Shown here: piece after piece, positions 59,577-64,000 of the stretch
Position numbering within the stretch: position 1 is the first letter of the stretch
How the letters are laid out: every line of letters starts with the position of its first letter
NCBI RefSeq assembly: GCF_028657195.3
Contig: NZ_JANCPR020000010.1
Coordinates: 1 to 64,000 of the forward strand
Length of the DNA stretch: 64,000 nucleotides
Direction of reading: 5' to 3'
Origin: Streptomyces iconiensis
GTDB taxonomy: Bacteria; Actinomycetota; Actinomycetes; Streptomycetales; Streptomycetaceae
Program-made: the position numbers and the translations under genes
The notes under the pieces: generated by a model
The model's input: the letters and a program-made list of their open reading frames with translations, nothing else
Database searches by the model: none
What the model was told of the DNA's origin: nothing

Positions 59577-59665
59577 CAGGCGGCTTCGGGGGGTGGGGCG
59601 GGCTGCTTGAGCCTCCGGGGAGCAGCCCGCCCACCGAACCCGTCACAGCATGTAACGTTCCCCAC

Positions 59666-60448
59666 ATGCCAGAGCCCGCGAAGAACTCCCGTACGACTGC
59701 CTCTCGTGCGAACGGTGCAGCCACCCAGCGCCTCAAGGTGCGCCGTGAGTTGGCCGCGGCGGCGATGGAGCTGTTCGCGACAAAGGGTTACGAGGCGACG
59801 ACGGTCGATGAGATCGCGGCGACGGCGGGCGTGGCCAGGCGCACGTTCTTCCGCCACTTCCGCTCCAAGGAAGAAGCGATCTTCCCCGACCACGACGACA
59901 CGCTCGTACGCGCCCAGGCCGTCCTGGAGGCGGCGCCGCCGCACGAGAACCCGCTCGACACCGTGTGCCGCGGCATCAAGGAAGTCATGAAGATGTACGC
60001 CGCCTCGCCCAAGGGCAGCGTCGAGCGCTACAAGCTGACGCGCGAGGTACCGGCACTGCGGGAGCGGGAGATCGCCTCCGTCGCACGGTACGAGCGGCTC
60101 TTCACGCGCTACCTCCTGGGCCACTTCGACGAGGAGGCCCACCGGGACGGCGATGACGACCCGCTGCTCGCCGAGGTCGCCGCTTCCGCCGTCGTCACCG
60201 CCCACAACCACGTGCTGCGGCGCTGGCTGCGCGGGGGCGGAGTCGGGGACGTGGAGGCGCAGTTGGATCATGCCTTCGCGATCGTGCGCCGTACGTTCGG
60301 CACGGGCTTCGGCGCCAACCGGCCCGCCTCCGAGCAGCCGACCGCCTCGGTCAGGCGCACGGATGAGGTCCTGGTCACGGTGGCCAGGACGGACGCACCG
60401 CTCGGCGAAATCATGGCCACGATCGAACAGGCACTGGCCGGCGACTGA
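59666..60448 (+). CDS. TetR family regulator of the ethylmalonyl-CoA cluster
   Basis: A 260-residue TetR-type repressor. The N-terminal DNA-binding domain (about 25-75) reads LAAAAMELFATKGYEATTVDEIAATAG followed by VARRTFFRHFRSKEEAI. The C-terminal part forms the ligand-binding helices (QLDHAFAIVRRTFG near 200). A TAACGT -10-like element lies seven bases before the ATG, so the mRNA may be leaderless. Located between the dehydrogenase and ccr on the same strand. An acyl-CoA effector is likely but not shown. Two palindromes upstream of ccr are candidate targets. Confidence 0.9.
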   Translation: MPEPAKNSRTTASRANGAATQRLKVRRELAAAAMELFATKGYEATTVDEIAATAGVARRTFFRHFRSKEEAIFPDHDDTLVRAQAVLEAAPPHENPLDTVCRGIKEVMKMYAASPKGSVERYKLTREVPALREREIASVARYERLFTRYLLGHFDEEAHRDGDDDPLLAEVAASAVVTAHNHVLRRWLRGGGVGDVEAQLDHAFAIVRRTFGTGFGANRPASEQPTASVRRTDEVLVTVARTDAPLGEIMATIEQALAGD

Positions 60449-61062
60449 CCCACGCACACCCAGCCCTGCCCCTCCCCCGGCAACCTCGGGCCCCCGCAAC
60501 CTCGGGCCCCGGCACACCCTGCCCCTGACGTCTGCCCCTGACCCGCGGTCCCGGCGCATGATCCGTGACCGTCGCCCCGTGACCGTTGGCCCGGGGCCAT
60601 TGGGCCCCGCCGTACGCCCGCCGGCGACCATCCTGCGCTGCTCGCCCGCGCCTCCCGGCGGCGACGGCATTGTCACGCCCCGGCCTGGGCCGCCAGGCCC
60701 GTTCCCTCCCGAGTTCCCTTTCCGCGCTTGCCACTTGAGGGCTCGCGGGGCGTCCGCACCCGCTCGCTGATCGATCATCGCTCATATGAGACGGCACCAC
60801 GACAAGTGAGAATTCAAGGCACGCGGTGTCTTGTGCGCTGGCACTGGGTGTCATACCGTGAATTCAGTCCGGGCGCTGTCCCCGCGGTCAACTCCGCGCT
60901 GCCCGGGCCGTGCCCCCGTCACAGGGCACCCGCGCACACCCGCGCCACAGAGCACCCCGCCGAACCGACGGCACTGCCTCACCACCGACGACCTCCCATG
61001 GGGCACCTCTCGGCCGAAGGCCGGGGAGTTCCCTTCACACCGCGCTTCGCCGGAGGCAATCC
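60449..61062. other. Long regulatory region upstream of ccr
   Basis: A 614-base gap with no gene. It holds two perfect 10-base palindromes, TGATCGATCA (60768-60777) and CTCATATGAG (60781-60790), then a promoter-like TTGTGC-17-TACCGT (60831-60859), where TGAATTCA overlaps just downstream. A leader of roughly 200 bases would precede ccr. The 5' half (60449-60700) is low-complexity GC-rich and not interpretable. Confidence 0.55.
60831..60859 (+). promoter_or_regulatory. Candidate ccr promoter
   Basis: TTGTGC (60831-60836) and TACCGT (60854-60859) are separated by exactly 17 bases, fitting the vegetative sigma consensus. Palindromes for a possible regulator lie 41-63 bases upstream. Transcript start would be near 60866, giving a leader of about 195 bases before the ccr GTG. 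Confidence 0.5.
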
Positions 61063-62400
61063 GTGAACCAGATACTCGACGCGATCCTCGCGTCCGACAC
61101 CTCGCCGGAGGACTTCGCAGCCCTCCCCGTCCCTGAGTCGTACCGCGCCGTGACCGTCCGCAAGGACGAGACCGAGATGTTCGCGGGGCTCGAGAGCAGG
61201 GACAAGGACCCGCGCAAGTCGCTGCACCTGGACGATGTCCCGGTGCCCGAACTCGGCCCCGGCGAGGCCCTGGTGGCCGTGATGGCCTCCTCGGTCAACT
61301 ACAACTCCGTATGGACCTCGATCTTCGAACCGATGTCCACCTTCGGCTTCCTGGAGCGCTACGGCCGTCTCTCGCCGCTCACCAAGCGGCACGACCTGCC
61401 GTACCACGTCATCGGCTCCGACCTGTCCGGCGTCGTGCTGCGTACGGGCGCCGGGGTCAACTCGTGGAAGCCGGGCGACGAGGTCGTCGCGCACTGCCTG
61501 TCCGTCGAGCTGGAGTCGGCCGACGGGCACAACGACACGATGCTCGACCCCGAGCAGCGGATCTGGGGTTTCGAGACCAACTTCGGCGGCCTGGCGGAGA
61601 TCGCGCTGGTGAAGTCCAACCAGCTGATGCCCAAGCCGGGGCACCTCACCTGGGAGGAGGCCGCCTCCCCCGGGCTGGTCAACTCCACCGCCTACCGCCA
61701 GCTCGTCTCCCGTAACGGCGCCGGCATGAAGCAGGGCGACAACGTGCTGGTCTGGGGCGCGAGCGGCGGACTGGGCTCGTACGCGACGCAGTTCGCGCTC
61801 GCGGGCGGTGCCAACCCGATCTGTGTGGTCTCCAGCGAGGACAAGGCCGAGATCTGCCGGAAGATGGGCGCTGAGGCGATCATCGACCGTAAGGCCGAGG
61901 ACTACAGGTTCTGGAAGGACGAGCACCATCAGGACCCCAAGGAGTGGAAGCGCTTCGGCAAGCGCATCCGGGAGCTGACCGGCGGCGAAGACGTGGACAT
62001 CGTCTTCGAGCACCCCGGCCGCGAGACCTTCGGCGCCTCCGTCTACGTCACGCGCAAGGGCGGCACGATCGTCACCTGCGCCTCCACCTCGGGCTACGAG
62101 CACAGCTACGACAACCGCTACCTGTGGATGTCGCTCAAGCGGATCGTCGGCTCGCACTTCGCCAACTACCGCGAGGCGTGGGAGGCCAACAGGCTGATAG
62201 CCAAGGGCAAGATCCACCCCACCCTCTCGAAGACGTACCACCTGGAAGAGACCGGCCAGGCCGCCTACGACGTGCACCGCAATCTCCACCAGGGCAAGGT
62301 CGGCGTGCTCGCGCTCTCCCCCGAGGAGGGACTCGGCGTCCGCGACCACGCGAAGCGCGAGCAGCACATCGATGCCATCCAGCGCTTCAGGAACATCTGA
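61063..62400 (+). CDS. ccr: Crotonyl-CoA carboxylase/reductase
   Basis: A 445-residue medium-chain reductase that reductively carboxylates crotonyl-CoA with NADPH and CO2 to (2S)-ethylmalonyl-CoA. The four residues that bind CO2 in the Kitasatospora setae enzyme are all present at the same numbers: Asn81, Phe170, Glu171 and His365. The nucleotide fold is VLVWGASGGLGSYATQFALA (about 228-247). GTG start with GGAGG seven bases upstream (CGGAGGCAATCC). The stop is one base from the meaA start, so translation is coupled. Products feed both the ethylmalonyl-CoA pathway and extender units for polyketides. Confidence 0.97.
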   Translation: MNQILDAILASDTSPEDFAALPVPESYRAVTVRKDETEMFAGLESRDKDPRKSLHLDDVPVPELGPGEALVAVMASSVNYNSVWTSIFEPMSTFGFLERYGRLSPLTKRHDLPYHVIGSDLSGVVLRTGAGVNSWKPGDEVVAHCLSVELESADGHNDTMLDPEQRIWGFETNFGGLAEIALVKSNQLMPKPGHLTWEEAASPGLVNSTAYRQLVSRNGAGMKQGDNVLVWGASGGLGSYATQFALAGGANPICVVSSEDKAEICRKMGAEAIIDRKAEDYRFWKDEHHQDPKEWKRFGKRIRELTGGEDVDIVFEHPGRETFGASVYVTRKGGTIVTCASTSGYEHSYDNRYLWMSLKRIVGSHFANYREAWEANRLIAKGKIHPTLSKTYHLEETGQAAYDVHRNLHQGKVGVLALSPEEGLGVRDHAKREQHIDAIQRFRNI

Positions 62401-62401
62401 G

Positions 62402-64000
62402 ATGACGCGGAAAGACCGCCCCTGGCTGATGCGGACGTACGCAGGGCACTCGACGGCCGAGGCGTCCAACGCGCTCTACCGGAACAATCTCGCCAAAGGG
62501 CAGACAGGTCTGTCGGTCGCCTTCGATCTGCCGACGCAGACGGGCTACGACCCCGATCACGTCCTCGCACGCGGCGAGGTCGGCCGGGTCGGGGTGCCGG
62601 TCTCCCATCTCGGGGACATGCGGCGGCTGTTCGACGGCATTCCGCTGGACCGGATGAACACCTCGATGACCATCAACGCCACCGCCATGTGGCTGCTGGC
62701 GCTCTACCAGGTTGTCGCGGAGGAGCAGGGCGCCGATGTCTCGCAGCTCCAGGGGACGACGCAGAACGACATCGTCAAGGAGTACCTCTCACGCGGGACG
62801 CATGTCTTCCCGCCGGTTCCCTCGCTGCGGCTGACGACGGACATGATCGCGTACACGGTCGCGCACATCCCCAAGTGGAATCCGGTCAACATCTGCAGCT
62901 ACCACCTCCAGGAGGCCGGCGCGACGCCCGTGCAGGAGATCTCGTACGCGATGGCCACCGCCGTCGCCGTGCTGGACGCCGTACGGGACAGCGGGCAGGT
63001 GCCACCGGAGGAGTTCGGACGGGTGGTCGCGCGGATCTCGTTCTTCGTGAACGCGGGCGTGCGCTTCGTCGAGGAGATGTGCAAGATGCGGGCGTTCACC
63101 CGTATCTGGGACAAGGTCACATCCGAGCGGTACGGCATCACCGACCCCAAGCAGCGCCGCTTCCGCTACGGCGTGCAGGTCAACTCGCTCGGCCTGACCG
63201 AGGCGCAGCCGGAGAACAACGTCCAGCGCATCGTGCTGGAGATGCTGGCCGTCACCCTCTCCAAGGACGCGCGCGCCCGCGCCGTGCAGCTCCCCGCCTG
63301 GAACGAGGCACTGGGCCTGCCCCGGCCCTGGGACCAGCAGTGGTCGCTCCGTATCCAGCAGGTCCTCGCGCACGAGAGCGATCTGCTGGAGTACGAGGAC
63401 ATCTTCGCGGGGTCACAGGTGATCGAGACGAAGGTGGACACGCTGGTCAAGGAGAGCCTGACCGAGATGGGCCGGATCGAGGAGATGGGGGGCGCGATGG
63501 CGGCCGTCGAGTCCGGCTACCTCAAGTCGCAGCTGGTCTCCTCGCACGCCGAGCGCCGCGCCCGTATCGAGTCGGGCGAGGAGCGGATCGTCGGCGTCAA
63601 CTGCTACGAGACGACCGAACCCAGCCCGCTCACGGCCGACCTGGACACCGCGATCATGACGGTCGATCCCGCGGGCGAGGCCGACGCCGTCGAGGCCGTA
63701 CGGCGCTGGCGCGAGACGCGTGACGAGCCGTTCTGGCGCGAGGGCACCCGCGAGCCCGGCCTGTACCCGAGCGCCGCACAGGCCCTGGCCTCCCTGCGCG
63801 AGGCTGCGGGCACGGACACCAATCTGATGGAGGCCACCCTGGACTGCGCGCGCGCCGGGGTCACCACCGGGGAGTGGGCGGGCGCGCTGCGCGAGGTCTT
63901 CGGCGAGTTCCGGGCCCCGACGGGGGTGGGCGGCGCGCCCGTCGCCGTGACGGCCGAGGAGGGCTCGCTGCTGGCCTCCGTACGGCACAAGGTGGACCGC
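62402..64000 (+). CDS. meaA: Ethylmalonyl-CoA mutase MeaA, partial at window end
   Basis: The first 533 codons of a coenzyme B12-dependent acyl-CoA mutase, with no stop before the window ends. It rearranges ethylmalonyl-CoA to methylsuccinyl-CoA. The N-terminal substrate-binding barrel shows MRTYAGHSTAEASN, TGLSVAFDLPTQTGYD, ATAMWLLALYQVVAEEQGAD and GTTQNDIVKEYLSRGTHVFP, and RYGVQVNSLGLTEAQPENNV, as in MeaA proteins. The B12-binding domain with DxHxxG should lie beyond the window; typical length is near 670. ATG is one base after the ccr stop (TGAGATG), so both are co-translated. Confidence 0.95.
   Translation, partial: MTRKDRPWLMRTYAGHSTAEASNALYRNNLAKGQTGLSVAFDLPTQTGYDPDHVLARGEVGRVGVPVSHLGDMRRLFDGIPLDRMNTSMTINATAMWLLALYQVVAEEQGADVSQLQGTTQNDIVKEYLSRGTHVFPPVPSLRLTTDMIAYTVAHIPKWNPVNICSYHLQEAGATPVQEISYAMATAVAVLDAVRDSGQVPPEEFGRVVARISFFVNAGVRFVEEMCKMRAFTRIWDKVTSERYGITDPKQRRFRYGVQVNSLGLTEAQPENNVQRIVLEMLAVTLSKDARARAVQLPAWNEALGLPRPWDQQWSLRIQQVLAHESDLLEYEDIFAGSQVIETKVDTLVKESLTEMGRIEEMGGAMAAVESGYLKSQLVSSHAERRARIESGEERIVGVNCYETTEPSPLTADLDTAIMTVDPAGEADAVEAVRRWRETRDEPFWREGTREPGLYPSAAQALASLREAAGTDTNLMEATLDCARAGVTTGEWAGALREVFGEFRAPTGVGGAPVAVTAEEGSLLASVRHKVDR

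Noticed and set aside
1..64000. tRNA or rRNA genes
   Set aside because: Spacers were read for cloverleaf-like GGTTCGAATCC arms and rRNA landmarks on both strands and none was recognised; a covariance-model scan was not possible.

Overview
This is very GC-rich DNA with third-codon-position GC bias, frequent GTG and TTG starts with GGAGG-type ribosome binding sites, and gene families typical of filamentous actinomycetes: a SigB/F-type sigma factor, ANTAR and PAS/GAF regulators, an NsrR with three cluster cysteines, a crotonyl-CoA carboxylase/reductase, and an Rv2578c-type radical SAM protein. It reads as a Streptomyces (or close relative) chromosome. No rRNA, tRNA, CRISPR array, intact insertion sequence or prophage was recognised. 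One 5'-truncated transporter gene and one gene reduced to its sensory half point to small local deletions.

Layout. 1-1.9 kb: hairpin-rich GGGGC..GCCCC repeats, a 3' remnant of a glycine-betaine-type ABC permease, and a lipoprotein with a duplicated domain. 1.9-10.2 kb: a sugar/polyol uptake and catabolism block on the minus strand (ROK regulator, ABC ATPase, permease, lipoprotein binding protein, Gfo/Idh/MocA oxidoreductase, TIM-barrel isomerase), interrupted by two notable repeat arrays. 10.3-14.4 kb: a membrane protein of unknown role, a HAD phosphatase, an OFA-family MFS transporter with an overlapping 50-residue partner, and fdhD. 14.7-20 kb: SBF-like symporter, fatty acyl-CoA ligase, aldo/keto reductase, pterin dehydratase and a helix-turn-helix regulator. 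20-22.3 kb: a nitric oxide module (nsrR, hmp) with matching operator-like sites before both genes. 22.4-29.8 kb: lipid and membrane genes (desaturase, holin-fold/phosphodiesterase fusion, two metallo-beta-lactamase-fold enzymes, DedA) and a lysine-free aminotransferase-fold protein. 29.9-35.5 kb: signalling genes (ANTAR, PAS-GAF, sigma factor, CBS, PAP2/lipid kinase fusion). 35.6-44.3 kb: methyltransferase, VOC protein, DUF5107 protein, arginase-family enzyme, Sfp-type phosphopantetheinyl transferase, secreted beta-helix protein, APH-type kinase. 44.5-49.2 kb: a tightly packed peptidase operon (M55, M20, S9, DinB). 49.5-57.5 kb: truncated SpoIIE-type sensor, MFS exporter with C-terminal beta-sandwich repeats, SRPBCC, radical SAM, RidA, PPOX, GNAT and HEAT-repeat genes. 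57.8-64 kb: ethylmalonyl-CoA pathway genes (a double 3-hydroxyacyl-CoA dehydrogenase, TetR regulator, ccr, meaA), the last cut by the window end.

The best-supported functional units are the sugar block, the NsrR/Hmp nitric-oxide circuit, the peptidase operon and the ethylmalonyl-CoA cluster. In the last, the dehydrogenase makes or uses acetoacetyl/3-hydroxybutyryl-CoA, Ccr reductively carboxylates crotonyl-CoA, and MeaA rearranges ethylmalonyl-CoA. Ccr keeps all four known CO2-binding residues.

A theme not explained by gene content is the number of short tandem repeats, each with a different unit, lying at gene ends and in spacers: 7 bp x 12, 12 bp x 4, about 18 bp x 7, 23 bp x 3, about 36 bp x 2-3 and about 120 bp x 5. 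They look like independently arising minisatellites rather than one dispersed family.
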